64,000 bases of DNA. It comes from Elioraea sp. Lineage in GTDB: Bacteria > Pseudomonadota > Alphaproteobacteria > Acetobacterales > Acetobacteraceae. Both the position numbers and the translations under genes were made by a program. The notes beneath the pieces were generated by a model. The model did not search any database. It was not told where the DNA came from and saw only the letters and a program-made list of their open reading frames with translations. Positions 50,843 through 59,103 of this stretch are shown piece by piece. The number at the start of each line of letters is the position of its first letter. The stretch's first letter is position 1. The DNA lies in NCBI RefSeq assembly GCF_022842375.1, contig NZ_JALHPR010000013.1, positions 1-64,000 of the forward strand, given 5' to 3'.

Positions 50843-51521
50843 AGCCAACGACATCACCGCCTTCTACGGCGCGGCACAGGTGCTGTTCGGCGTCTCCCTC
50901 AGCGTGGGCGAGGGAGAGGCTGTCGCGCTCGTCGGCCGCAACGGCATGGGCAAGACGACGACCATCCGCACCATCCTCGGCCTCACGCCGCCGGCCAGCG
51001 GGCGCGTGCGGTTCGGCGGCGTGGCGCTGAACGGGCTGCCGCCCCACCGCATCGCGCGGCTCGGCCTAGGCCTCGTGCCGGAGGGCAGGCAGGTGTTTCC
51101 CACCCTCAGCGTGCGCGAGAACCTCATCGCCACAGCCCGCCCGGGGCACTGGAACGCCGCGCGCGTCACCGCGCTGTTCCCGCGGCTGGGCGAGCGTGCG
51201 GGACAGTCGGCGCGCACGCTCTCTGGCGGCGAGCAGCAGATGCTCGCGATCGGCCGCGCTCTGATGACCAACCCGCGCCTGCTCATCCTCGACGAGGCGA
51301 CGGAGGGGCTCGCCCCGCTGGTGCGGGCGGAGATCTGGGCGGTGCTTGCGAGGCTCAAGGCCGAGGGGCTGGCCATCCTGGTCGTCGACAAGGACGTGCG
51401 CGCGTTGAGCGGCCTCGCCGAGCGCTTCACCGTGCTGCAGAAGGGGGCCGTCGCCTGGCAGGGCACCGGGGCTGCGCTGCTGAATGAACGCGAGACCCTG
51501 CATGCCCTGATCGGCGTGTAG
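50835..51521 (+). CDS. Liv-type ABC transporter ATPase (LivF)
   Basis: A 228-residue ATPase: Walker A GRNGMGKTT, GLVPEGRQVFPTLSVRENL (LivF hallmark), signature LSGGEQQMLAIGRAL and Walker B LLILDEATEGLAP. The H-loop position reads VVDKDVRALSGL rather than the common VEQN. It overlaps the LivG gene by 8 bp and ends the plus-strand array that starts at 40939. Confidence 0.93.
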   Translation: MLEANDITAFYGAAQVLFGVSLSVGEGEAVALVGRNGMGKTTTIRTILGLTPPASGRVRFGGVALNGLPPHRIARLGLGLVPEGRQVFPTLSVRENLIATARPGHWNAARVTALFPRLGERAGQSARTLSGGEQQMLAIGRALMTNPRLLILDEATEGLAPLVRAEIWAVLARLKAEGLAILVVDKDVRALSGLAERFTVLQKGAVAWQGTGAALLNERETLHALIGV

Positions 51522-51589
51522 GGGAACGTGGGCTTTGCCGCGTCCGCCGGTGCGCTGCTACGCTGCATGCGTGCAATGGAGGCGAGGCA

Positions 51590-52630
51590 ATGATCGTCAC
51601 AGGCGGGCGTGGGCTGACACAGGCTTCCGACAATTGCTTCATCCTCCTCGATGACGGGGCCGGGTTCGCCAACCCGGTGATGATGGTGGGCGAGATCGTC
51701 CGGCAGAGCTCGCAGGGGCGCGACAATCCCCCCCTCTGCGCCAACGGGTTCGACACCGCCGGCACCGCCTTCGCCCTTGGCCACATCATGGCGCTGGAGC
51801 TTGGCGGCTGCGACGTGTCGGAGAACATCGTTCCGCAATACGGCCAATGGCAGGGCAACGCGAACGGCGCCTGGCGGAGGATGGAGAAGACGCTCGTCGA
51901 CGCCGACACCGCCACCCGTGCGCTGCAGCAGGTGATGGTCGTGGTGATCGACTATGACGCCACCACCCCGATGACCACGGTCGCCGAGCGCACGCGCTTC
52001 GCCATGGGCGAGAAGCTGATGCACTTCACCGACCCGCGCATCCCCACGCGCTTCCGGGTCTGGGCCGTGCCGAAGGCCTGGGCGCACGGCACCGCGAAGA
52101 TGGCCGACTTCTTCGCAGCCACCCTCGTTGCCAAGCAGGCGCTGTTCGCGCCCCTGGCGGCCGCTCTCCTCGCCGCGCAGGTGCCGGCGATCTTCAACGA
52201 GGCCATCACCACCATGCCCGCGATCGACCGTGAATTTTGGAAGGGGCAAACCATCCAGCGCGCCGGGGACGAAGCCTACGATTATTTCCTCGAGATAGCC
52301 CCGTCGGCACGAAGCAAGAAAAAATTTATAGATGAACTGGCACAGACTAAAAGCGGCGGTCCGATATATCGAAAAAACCAATATTCTGATTCACCTATTC
52401 CAGATGGCAAAAGAAGGAGTGCACGTGACAAGCCACATCAGCACGTTTCTCTTGAAGTGTCGAAAGCAGATTTTTTGTCGGATTCCGAAATCCAGAAACA
52501 TTTACTGTCGTGGATAAAGGAAGATTCCCATGTACAGAAATGGCCAACTCAAGATTTGAGTCTGCTTAAATTTCAGGATATTGGAAAGTATTGTGTTAGC
52601 GAAAAAGGTAAGAGAGGCCACAAAATCTAG
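51590..52630 (+). CDS. Chimeric ORF with a DNA/RNA non-specific endonuclease-like N-terminal domain
   Basis: A 346-residue protein with no close family I can name. Residues about 60-100 read ALGHIMALELGG, then ENIVPQYGQWQGNANGAWRRME; the H65, N79, N90, W95 and E99 pattern resembles the beta-beta-alpha-metal nuclease core of bacterial DNA/RNA non-specific endonucleases. Residues after about 213 are Lys/Ser/Gln-rich and encoded by AT-rich DNA. GGAGG 7 bp upstream supports the ATG. There is no signal peptide or toxin-delivery domain. The nuclease reading is tentative; an orphan effector or a broken polymorphic toxin is possible. Confidence 0.45.
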   Translation: MIVTGGRGLTQASDNCFILLDDGAGFANPVMMVGEIVRQSSQGRDNPPLCANGFDTAGTAFALGHIMALELGGCDVSENIVPQYGQWQGNANGAWRRMEKTLVDADTATRALQQVMVVVIDYDATTPMTTVAERTRFAMGEKLMHFTDPRIPTRFRVWAVPKAWAHGTAKMADFFAATLVAKQALFAPLAAALLAAQVPAIFNEAITTMPAIDREFWKGQTIQRAGDEAYDYFLEIAPSARSKKKFIDELAQTKSGGPIYRKNQYSDSPIPDGKRRSARDKPHQHVSLEVSKADFLSDSEIQKHLLSWIKEDSHVQKWPTQDLSLLKFQDIGKYCVSEKGKRGHKI

Positions 52631-52667
52631 TTGGGGAACATGGATTCTATCTCGAATTGAGGACACC
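52230..52667 (+). other. AT-rich island of foreign-looking DNA
   Basis: G+C counted by hand is 26/60 at 52381-52440 and 24/60 at 52501-52560, against 42/60 at 51661-51720 in the same ORF. The low-GC stretch starts inside the nuclease-like ORF and ends just before the next ATG at 52668. Poly-A and AT runs such as GAAAAAAAC-type segments are unlike anything else in the window. It is probably a horizontally acquired fragment. Confidence 0.8.
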
Positions 52668-53510
52668 ATGACTGATTTGACCTTCGGCTACCTGGAAAAG
52701 CAATACGCCACCGTTCCGATGGTGCCGGAGTATCCGGCCATCGCCGCGCGGTGGGCCGCCACCTCCGCCGCCTCCGTGCTGCGGCATCGCCCCGTCTCAT
52801 TGCCCTACGGCACCGGCGAGCGGCGGATGATCGACGTGTTCCGCCCCGAAGGGGTGAGCGCGCCGCCGGTTCTCGTGTTCATCCATGGCGGCTACTGGCA
52901 GCGGCGGCACAGGCGCGACTTCGCCTTCATGGTCGAGCCCTGGCTCGCCCGCGGTGTGGCGGTGGCACTGCCTGGCTATCCACTCTGCCCGGAAGTGTCG
53001 CTCGCCGCACTGATCGAGGATGTGAGGACAGCGACCGTCACGCTCTGGCGCGAGGCAGACGCGCTCGGCCTCTCGCGGCGCTGGCTGGTGGGTGGGCATT
53101 CCGCCGGCGGGCATCTCGCGGCCACGCTCGCGGCGACGGACTGGGCAACGCGCGGGGCGCACGACCTTGGCTTCGCGGGCTGCCTGCCGACCTCGGGTGT
53201 GTTCGACCTGCCGCCGCTGCTCGGCACCACGCTGAACCAGGCGCTCGACCTCGATTTCGCGGAAGCGACGCGCCTCTCGGCCCTCTACCTCGCCCCGCCG
53301 AAGGGCCTGCGCATCATCGCCGCGGTCGGCGGGGCGGAGAGTGCGGAGTTCCTGCGCCAGAGCCAGGGCCTCGCCCGCCGCTGGGCTCGTGCCGGAGCGG
53401 AGGCGGCCGCGCTGGAGTTGCCGGGGCGGAACCACTTCACGGTGCAGGATGCCTGGGCGGAACCGGAGGGCGCGCTGTTCGCGGCCGGGATGGGGCTACT
53501 TGGGGTCTGA
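52668..53510 (+). CDS. Alpha/beta hydrolase (kynurenine formamidase/esterase-like)
   Basis: A 280-residue hydrolase with the oxyanion-hole motif FIHGGYWQ (HGGxW is typical of kynurenine formamidase-like esterases), the nucleophile elbow GGHSAGGHLA (Ser near residue 145), and a C-terminal GRNHFTVQDAW with the catalytic His. GAGGA lies 5 bp before ATG 52668; the open frame to 52581 is in AT-rich foreign DNA. It ends 15 bp inside the convergent AbrB-type gene. The substrate is not deducible. Confidence 0.85.
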   Translation: MTDLTFGYLEKQYATVPMVPEYPAIAARWAATSAASVLRHRPVSLPYGTGERRMIDVFRPEGVSAPPVLVFIHGGYWQRRHRRDFAFMVEPWLARGVAVALPGYPLCPEVSLAALIEDVRTATVTLWREADALGLSRRWLVGGHSAGGHLAATLAATDWATRGAHDLGFAGCLPTSGVFDLPPLLGTTLNQALDLDFAEATRLSALYLAPPKGLRIIAAVGGAESAEFLRQSQGLARRWARAGAEAAALELPGRNHFTVQDAWAEPEGALFAAGMGLLGV

Positions 53511-54575
53511 GGCGAGCCCCAGCTTGCGTTCCGTCCACGCATAGAAGCGGTAGAACGGCCCGACGAAAAGGTTGCAGATGAGCAGCCTCACGAGGTGGAA
53601 GCCGAGGACGAGCGGCACCCCGAGGTTCATCACCTTGGCCGTGATCGCCATCTCCGGCATCCCGCCGGGCGCGGTACCGAGAAGGGTCGCACCGACCGGC
53701 AGGCCCGCGAAGACGATGCAGCCAAGCCCGATGAGGCCGCAGAGAAGCCCGATCAGCAGCATGTTCACCACGCTCGCGATCAGCAGGCGTCGGCTCTTCA
53801 GCAGGAACTCGCGCGTCATGCGCGCACCCAGCGTCGCCCCCATCGCCACCTGGGCCGCGTCGATCACCGGCCCCGGCAGCCCCGTCAGCGGCGTGCCGAT
53901 GACGGCCAGCGCGAGCGAGACGAACACCGGCCCCATCATCCACGGGTTCGCCATGCCGGTGAGGTTGGTGGCGAAGGCACCCGCGACGGTGAGTGCCAGC
54001 AGCACGGGCACCATGGGCCAGGAGACGGGGGGAGGGGTGAAGGAGAAGATGTCGCCGCCGGGTGTGGCGATCGCGGCCATCGCTGCCGGATAGATCAGCA
54101 CCACCAGCACCATGCGCAGCGTCTGCCCGAGCGTGACGGCGGGAACCGAGGCGCCGGCGCGGGCGGCAAGCACCACCATCGCGATGATCCCGCCCGGCAC
54201 CGAGATGAAGAATGCCGTTTTGGTATCCATCCCGCCCACCCGCGCGGTGACGCGCGAGACGGCGGCGCCTGCCAGCACCGAGGCGAATCCCGCGATCACG
54301 AGGGCGGGAAGCGAGGTGGCAAGGGCAGCGAGCACGGGCGGGGTGAAGGCCTGGCCGAAGCTGGTGCCGAGCACGACGAGCGCCGCCGGCCGGAAGGCCG
54401 CGGGGGCGGCGAGGTTCACCCCTGCAATCCCGAGCCCTGCGACGACGACCATCGCGCCGATCATCCAGGCGAGCGGAATGCGCAAGAGATGGGCGGCGTA
54501 GCCTCCGATCGCGGCAAGCGCGAGGGTGGCGGCGTAGAGCGCGAGCCGCTTCGGCGACAGGTCAGGCCTGGCCAC
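53496..54575 (-). CDS. AbrB-family putative membrane transporter
   Basis: A 359-residue protein of ten or so hydrophobic segments in two internally similar halves: PLAWMIGAMVVVAGLG and later ANPWMMGPVFVSLALAV; also FFISVPGGIIAMV and GTAPGGMPEMAITA. This duplicated design is the AbrB (formerly putative ammonia monooxygenase) family of unknown transport function. It converges with the hydrolase, overlapping at the 3' ends by 15 bp. A 12-bp gap separates it from the upstream Lrp-like gene, so the two may be co-transcribed. Confidence 0.85.
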   Translation of the reverse strand: MARPDLSPKRLALYAATLALAAIGGYAAHLLRIPLAWMIGAMVVVAGLGIAGVNLAAPAAFRPAALVVLGTSFGQAFTPPVLAALATSLPALVIAGFASVLAGAAVSRVTARVGGMDTKTAFFISVPGGIIAMVVLAARAGASVPAVTLGQTLRMVLVVLIYPAAMAAIATPGGDIFSFTPPPVSWPMVPVLLALTVAGAFATNLTGMANPWMMGPVFVSLALAVIGTPLTGLPGPVIDAAQVAMGATLGARMTREFLLKSRRLLIASVVNMLLIGLLCGLIGLGCIVFAGLPVGATLLGTAPGGMPEMAITAKVMNLGVPLVLGFHLVRLLICNLFVGPFYRFYAWTERKLGLASDPK

Positions 54576-54587
54576 GCGGCGGTCCCG

Positions 54588-54854
54588 CTAGGCCCCGCCT
54601 CCCGCTGCGCTGCCGGAGAAGGCGTTGAACGTGATCAGCGTGAACGTGTCCTTCACGCCGGGCAGGCGCTGGACATGCTCGGTCACGAACAGGCCGGGGT
54701 CCTGGCCGGGGTCGAGGTAGAACTTCCCGAGCAGGTCATACTGGCCGGAGATCGAGTAGATCTCGCTCACCTCGGGGATGCGATCGACCGCCTCGCGGGC
54801 CGTCTCGTAGGCGCGGCCCATCTCGCATTTGATCAGCACGAACAGCGGTCGCAT
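54588..54854 (-). CDS. Stand-alone Lrp/AsnC ligand-binding (RAM) domain protein
   Basis: An 88-residue protein consisting only of the RAM domain: FVLIKCEMGRAYETAREAV, VSEIYSISGQYDLLGKFYL and the last strand VKDTFTLITFNAF. There is no helix-turn-helix. Such SraA-type proteins may sense amino acids or regulate a partner by binding. The ending SAAGGGA is low complexity. The gene precedes the AbrB-type membrane gene on the same strand. Confidence 0.85.
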   Translation of the reverse strand: MRPLFVLIKCEMGRAYETAREAVDRIPEVSEIYSISGQYDLLGKFYLDPGQDPGLFVTEHVQRLPGVKDTFTLITFNAFSGSAAGGGA

Positions 54855-54944
54855 CGGAAGCCCTCCGGGTCACGCCCGACAGTATGGGTGACGCTATGAG
54901 GGCACAAGCGGGGGGCAGGCCACGCTGGGTGCAGCTGAGGGGGC

Positions 54945-55298
54945 TCAGGAAAGGAACCGCTCCTCCACCACGCGGCCGTCGGCCACCGTGTAGAGGGCGA
55001 TCTCCTCCTGCGCCAACCGCTGGCCGGTGGCCTTGGCCGTCACCTCGATGCAGAAGCGGAGCGCGAACTGGTTGCGGTTGATGTAGGGGCCGTGCGTCTC
55101 GAAGGCATGGACCTCGTGGTTGGCGTACCACCAGGTCGACTTGCCCTTCACCGCGTCGATCCCTTCGAGCCGCGCCATCGGGCCTTCCATCGGCTCGATG
55201 CTCACGATGCTGGCGGCCCAGAAGCGCTCGCCCGCCTCCTCGAAGCGCCCCGCCTTGCAGAGCGCCGCGAACGCTTCTGCCACCTCGCGTGTGGTCAT
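54945..55298 (-). CDS. SnoaL-like (NTF2-fold) protein
   Basis: A 117-residue protein of the SnoaL/NTF2-like fold: TTREVAEAFAALCKAGRFEEAGERFW helices followed by strands containing IEPMEGPMARLEGIDAVKGKS and INRNQFALRFCIEVTAK. Related proteins are isomerases, hydrolases or have no known activity. GGAGGGACGGCACC precedes the ATG. It faces away from the oligopeptide-type ATPase gene, leaving 137 bp of shared upstream region. Confidence 0.82.
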   Translation of the reverse strand: MTTREVAEAFAALCKAGRFEEAGERFWAASIVSIEPMEGPMARLEGIDAVKGKSTWWYANHEVHAFETHGPYINRNQFALRFCIEVTAKATGQRLAQEEIALYTVADGRVVEERFLS

Positions 55299-55435
55299 GG
55301 TGCCGTCCCTCCGGATGTTTGCGCGAGGCTAGCCGACCTGCCCGGGTTGGTCGACCGCGGCTGCTGGCGCGGGGATTGCATTGCCCGGGCCGATCCCCGG
55401 TTGCGGGGGCGGGCGCAAGCGGAGACACTGTGGCC

Positions 55436-56485
55436 ATGACCGGAACAGAGGCAGCGGCGCTGGATCCGCGTGACAGGGGTGGCCCCGCGCAGCCGCTGCT
55501 CATCGTCAACGACCTCAAGCGCCATTTCCCGATCAAGGGCGGGTTCCTGAACCGCACGGTGGCCACCGTGCAGGCGGTCGATGGCATCTCGTTCAGCGTG
55601 ATGAAGGGAGAGACGCTCGGCATCGTCGGCGAATCGGGCTGCGGCAAGTCCACCACCGCGCGGCTGCTGATGCGGCTGCTCGAGCCCGATGGCGGCGAGG
55701 TCATCTTTGATGGGGAGCCGGTCGGTCCCGGCGGCATGGCGCTCTCGGAGATGCGTCGGCAGATCCAGATGGTGTTCCAGGACAGCTACGCCTCGCTCAA
55801 CCCGCGTTTGCCGATCGAGGACAGCATCGCCTTCGCGCCCGCCGTGCATGGCGTGCCGAAGGCGAAGGCGCGGGCAAGGGCGCGTGACCTGCTCGCGGCC
55901 GTGGGCCTAGCACCAGAGCAGTTCGCGCGACGCTATCCGCACGAGCTCTCCGGCGGGCAGCGACAGCGCGTGAACATCGCCCGCGCGCTGGCGCTCGAGC
56001 CGCGCGTGATCGTGCTGGATGAGCCTGTGTCGGCGCTCGACAAGTCGGTCGAGGCGCAGGTGCTGAACCTGCTGGTCGACCTCAAGCGCGACTTCTCGCT
56101 CACCTACGTCTTCATCAGCCATGACCTGAACGTGGTGCAGTTCATCTCCGACCGCGTGCTGGTGATGTATCTCGGCCAGGTGGCTGAAGTCGGGCCCGTC
56201 GCGAGCATCTATGGCGGGCCGCGGCACCCCTACACGCGCGCGCTGCTCGCCTCCCGCCCCTCGATGGACCCGGCGAAGCGGATGACGGAACCGCCGCTGA
56301 CGGGCGATCCGCCGAACCCGATCAACCCGCCCTCGGGCTGCCGCTTCCGCACGCGCTGCACATTCGCAGAGGAGGTGTGCGCGGCCAGGCCTCCGCCGCT
56401 TGCCGGCCTCGTCGCGCATGATGCGCATCTCGCCGCCTGCCACATGGCGGCCAAGGGCAGCGGCCACAGCCGCGCGCCAACCTGA
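55436..56485 (+). CDS. Oligopeptide/dipeptide-type ABC transporter ATPase (DppF/OppF-like)
   Basis: A 349-residue ATPase: LKRHFPIKGGFLNR at the start, Walker A GESGCGKST, Q-loop MVFQDSYASLNPR, signature [15 protein letters not shown], Walker [13 protein letters not shown], and a C-terminal oligopeptide-binding extension with C-x6-8-C cysteines (CRFRTRCTFAEEVC). Its usual partner, DppD, is encoded 1.5 kb downstream, beyond two amidase genes. No permease or binding protein is encoded in the cluster. Confidence 0.92.
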   Translation: MTGTEAAALDPRDRGGPAQPLLIVNDLKRHFPIKGGFLNRTVATVQAVDGISFSVMKGETLGIVGESGCGKSTTARLLMRLLEPDGGEVIFDGEPVGPGGMALSEMRRQIQMVFQDSYASLNPRLPIEDSIAFAPAVHGVPKAKARARARDLLAAVGLAPEQFARRYPHELSGGQRQRVNIARALALEPRVIVLDEPVSALDKSVEAQVLNLLVDLKRDFSLTYVFISHDLNVVQFISDRVLVMYLGQVAEVGPVASIYGGPRHPYTRALLASRPSMDPAKRMTEPPLTGDPPNPINPPSGCRFRTRCTFAEEVCAARPPPLAGLVAHDAHLAACHMAAKGSGHSRAPT

Positions 56486-56501
56486 TTCAGGAGAAGTGAC
56501 C

Positions 56502-56702
56502 ATGGCGACACTCGACGCGGCCGCGGTGAAGGCGGTTCTCGACGGCATCCACGGCGTTGCCGTGACCGATGCGCGGGCGGCCGAGATCGCGCGCGACGTG
56601 ACGGTGCTCGCGCAAGGCGTCCGCGCTGCCGCCGCGCGGCTTTCCTTCGAGGATGAGCCGCAGGCCTTCCGCGGCGTTCTTGCCGCGAATGCGCGCCGAT
56701 GA
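56502..56702 (+). CDS. AtzG-like small amidase subunit
   Basis: A 66-residue helical protein, DAAAVKAVLDGIHGVAVTDARAAEIARDV then LSFEDEPQAFRGVLA. It matches the DUF4089/AtzG-like family, GatC-like subunits that wrap around AtzE amidases; the SFEDEP-x-x-F motif is typical. CAGGAGAAG lies 7 bp before the ATG. It is followed immediately by an amidase gene, as in known atzG-atzE pairs. Reading frame 56400 upstream is not used. Confidence 0.72.
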   Translation: MATLDAAAVKAVLDGIHGVAVTDARAAEIARDVTVLAQGVRAAAARLSFEDEPQAFRGVLAANARR

Positions 56703-56712
56703 CCCTTCGCCG

Positions 56713-58050
56713 ATGAACGACGCTGCCGCGCGCGTCGAGGAGGCGCTGGCCGCAGCCGAGGCGTGGCAGCCCGCGATCAATGCCTTCATCCGGATCGAGG
56801 CCGACGCCGCGCGCGAGGCCGCCCGCGCGCCACGGCCCGGGCCGCTCTCGTGCATCCCGCTCGCGCACAAGGACATGTACTACCGCAAGGGCCGCGTCAG
56901 CGCCTGCGGCAGCACGTTGCGGCGCGACTGGATCGCGCCCGTCACCGCAACGGCTCTTGCACGCCTTGACGCTGCCGGGGCCATCGACATCGGCACGCTG
57001 ACGATGAGCGAGTGGGCAGGCGGGGCGACGGGACACAACATCCATTTCGGTGACACGGCGAACCCGTGGAACCCTGCCCATGTCACGGGCGGGTCGTCCT
57101 CCGGCAGCGCCGCGGCGGTGGCGGCTGGCATCGTCGTGGCCGCGCTCGGCTCCGACACGGGCGGGTCGATCCGCGTTCCCGCGTCGTGCTGCGGCATCGC
57201 GGGGCTGAAGCCCACCTGGGGCCGCGTCAGCCGCTCGGGCGCGATGCCGCGGGCGTGGAGCCTCGATTGCGTCGGCCCGCTGGCGCGCGATGTCGCCACC
57301 ATCGCCGCGATCATGGCGGCGATCGCGGGCCCCGACCCGCGCGACCCGACGGCGGCTGACGTTCCGGTTCCGGATTATCTGGTCGCTGCCACGGCCGATG
57401 TCACCGGCATGACGATCGGGATTCCCGCTGGCTGGTTCTACGAGGCCCTGGACGGCGGCATCGCCGCGCTGATCGAGGATGCGAAGGCAGTGTTCTCGCG
57501 CCTGGGCGTGCACCTCATCCCCGTCACATTGCCCGATGTCGCTCGGCTGCTCACGCTCCAGGGCGTGGTGACGATGACCGAGGCCGCAACGATCCACGCC
57601 GCGATGATGCGCGACCACCCGGAGGCATACGCACCGGGCCTGTTCGCGCGGCAGCAGACGGGGCTTGCCATCCCGGCCGCAACCTATCTGGAGGCGCTGC
57701 GGCTGCGCGGGCCCGTGACGGCCGCGTTCTGCGACGCTGCCTTTGCCGGGGCCGATGCCATCCTCGTTCCCGCGCTGGCAGAGCCCGTGCCGCGGCGTGA
57801 CGAGACCGATGCTGAGCGTGACGTGGCCCGCTACGGCCCGATCCAGGCACGCATGGTGCGCAACACGCGGCCCTTCAACTACACCGGGCTACCCGCTCTC
57901 TCCGTTCCCTGTGGCTTCACCGCCAACGGGCTGCCGGCCGGCTTCCAACTCGCCGGGCCACCCTTCGCCGAGGCCGCGCTGATCCGCCTTGGTGCTGCCT
58001 ACCAGCGCGCGACCGACTGGCATCTGCGCCGCCCACGCCTGCCGCAGTGA
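56713..58050 (+). CDS. AtzE-like amidase
   Basis: A 445-residue amidase-signature enzyme. The Lys is in CIPLAHKDMYYRKG, then TGGSSSGSAAAVAAG and the nucleophile in GSDTGGSIRVPASCCG, with GLKPTWGRVSRSGAMP. Sequence context and the small partner suggest the AtzE type (1-carboxybiuret hydrolase family). ATG 56713 is used; ATG 56689 would overlap AtzG. The cyanuric-acid genes atzD and atzF are not in the window, so the real substrate may differ. It is sandwiched between two transporter ATPases. Confidence 0.84.
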   Translation: MNDAAARVEEALAAAEAWQPAINAFIRIEADAAREAARAPRPGPLSCIPLAHKDMYYRKGRVSACGSTLRRDWIAPVTATALARLDAAGAIDIGTLTMSEWAGGATGHNIHFGDTANPWNPAHVTGGSSSGSAAAVAAGIVVAALGSDTGGSIRVPASCCGIAGLKPTWGRVSRSGAMPRAWSLDCVGPLARDVATIAAIMAAIAGPDPRDPTAADVPVPDYLVAATADVTGMTIGIPAGWFYEALDGGIAALIEDAKAVFSRLGVHLIPVTLPDVARLLTLQGVVTMTEAATIHAAMMRDHPEAYAPGLFARQQTGLAIPAATYLEALRLRGPVTAAFCDAAFAGADAILVPALAEPVPRRDETDAERDVARYGPIQARMVRNTRPFNYTGLPALSVPCGFTANGLPAGFQLAGPPFAEAALIRLGAAYQRATDWHLRRPRLPQ

Positions 58051-58052
58051 GG

Positions 58053-59066
58053 ATGACGACCATGCAGACCGCGACGCTCACAGAACGACCCGGAACCGCA
58101 ACAGCGCCGCTCGTCTCCGTGCGCGACATGACGGTGAAGTTCGTGTCGAAGGATGCGACGGTGCATGCCGTCAACGGCGTAACCTTCAGCCTCGACCCTG
58201 GCGAGGTGCTCGTGATCCTCGGCGAGAGCGGGTCCGGCAAGTCGGTGTCGCTGCGCGCGCTGATGCGGCTTCTGCCGCCGAGGAAGACGCAGATCGGCGG
58301 CACCGTGCAGGTGGCCGGCCAGGACGTGCTGGCGATGGACGAGGCAGCGCTGACCGACCTTCGCGGCGGCCAGGTGGCGATGATCTTCCAGGAGCCGATG
58401 ACCGCGCTCGACCCCGTGTTCACCATCGGCCAGCAGATCGCCGAGACGATCATCCGCCACGAGGGCGTGAGCCGCCAGGCAGCGGATGCGCGCGCGCTCG
58501 AACTGCTGGAACTCGTGCAGATCCCGTCGGCCAAGCGACGCTTGGGCAACTACCCGCACGAGCTTTCGGGCGGCCTGCGCCAGCGCGCGATGATCTCGAT
58601 CGCGCTCGCGTGCCGGCCCAAGCTGCTGCTCGCCGATGAGCCGACGACCGCGCTCGATGCCACGGTGCAGATCCAGATCCTGCTGCTGTTGCGCAAGCTT
58701 CAGACGGAGCTCGGCATGGGGGTGATCTTCGTCACCCACGACCTCGGCGTTGCCGGCGAGATCGCCGATCGCGTGGCGGTGATGTACGCGGGCCGCTTCA
58801 TCGAGTCGGGGCCCGTGTCCGAGGTGATGCTGCGGCCGCTGCACCCCTATACCCAGGGGCTGATGAACTCGACCGTCCATGCCGGGCTTCGCGGGACCAG
58901 GCTTGCCGCAATCCCCGGCGCGCCGCCGAACCTCGCGCGGCTGCCCACAGGCTGTGCCTTCGCGCCCCGGTGTGCCTACGCCGAGGATGTGTGCCGCAGC
59001 GAATTGCCGACCGAGCGCTATCCCATCCCCGAGCACATGGCCCGGTGCATCCGCGTTGACGGCTGA
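58053..59066 (+). CDS. Oligopeptide/dipeptide-type ABC transporter ATPase (DppD/OppD-like)
   Basis: A 337-residue ATPase: Walker [16 protein letters not shown]-loop [17 protein letters not shown], signature LSGGLRQRAMIS, Walker [14 protein letters not shown]-loop THDLGVA, and the C-terminal GCAFAPRCAYAEDVC cysteine motif. ATG 58053 is 2 bp after the amidase stop. With the DppF-like gene at 55436 it completes a nucleotide-binding pair. Confidence 0.92.
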   Translation: MTTMQTATLTERPGTATAPLVSVRDMTVKFVSKDATVHAVNGVTFSLDPGEVLVILGESGSGKSVSLRALMRLLPPRKTQIGGTVQVAGQDVLAMDEAALTDLRGGQVAMIFQEPMTALDPVFTIGQQIAETIIRHEGVSRQAADARALELLELVQIPSAKRRLGNYPHELSGGLRQRAMISIALACRPKLLLADEPTTALDATVQIQILLLLRKLQTELGMGVIFVTHDLGVAGEIADRVAVMYAGRFIESGPVSEVMLRPLHPYTQGLMNSTVHAGLRGTRLAAIPGAPPNLARLPTGCAFAPRCAYAEDVCRSELPTERYPIPEHMARCIRVDG

Positions 59067-59103
59067 GGCAGGGCGCGACACCGTCCCTGCGCAGGAGGAC
59101 GGG

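Noticed and set aside
54945-55298. SnoaL-like protein as AtzH, a partner of the nearby AtzG/AtzE-like pair
   Set aside because: AtzH has an NTF2-like fold, but this protein shows an ordinary SnoaL pattern and is transcribed divergently from the amidase cluster.
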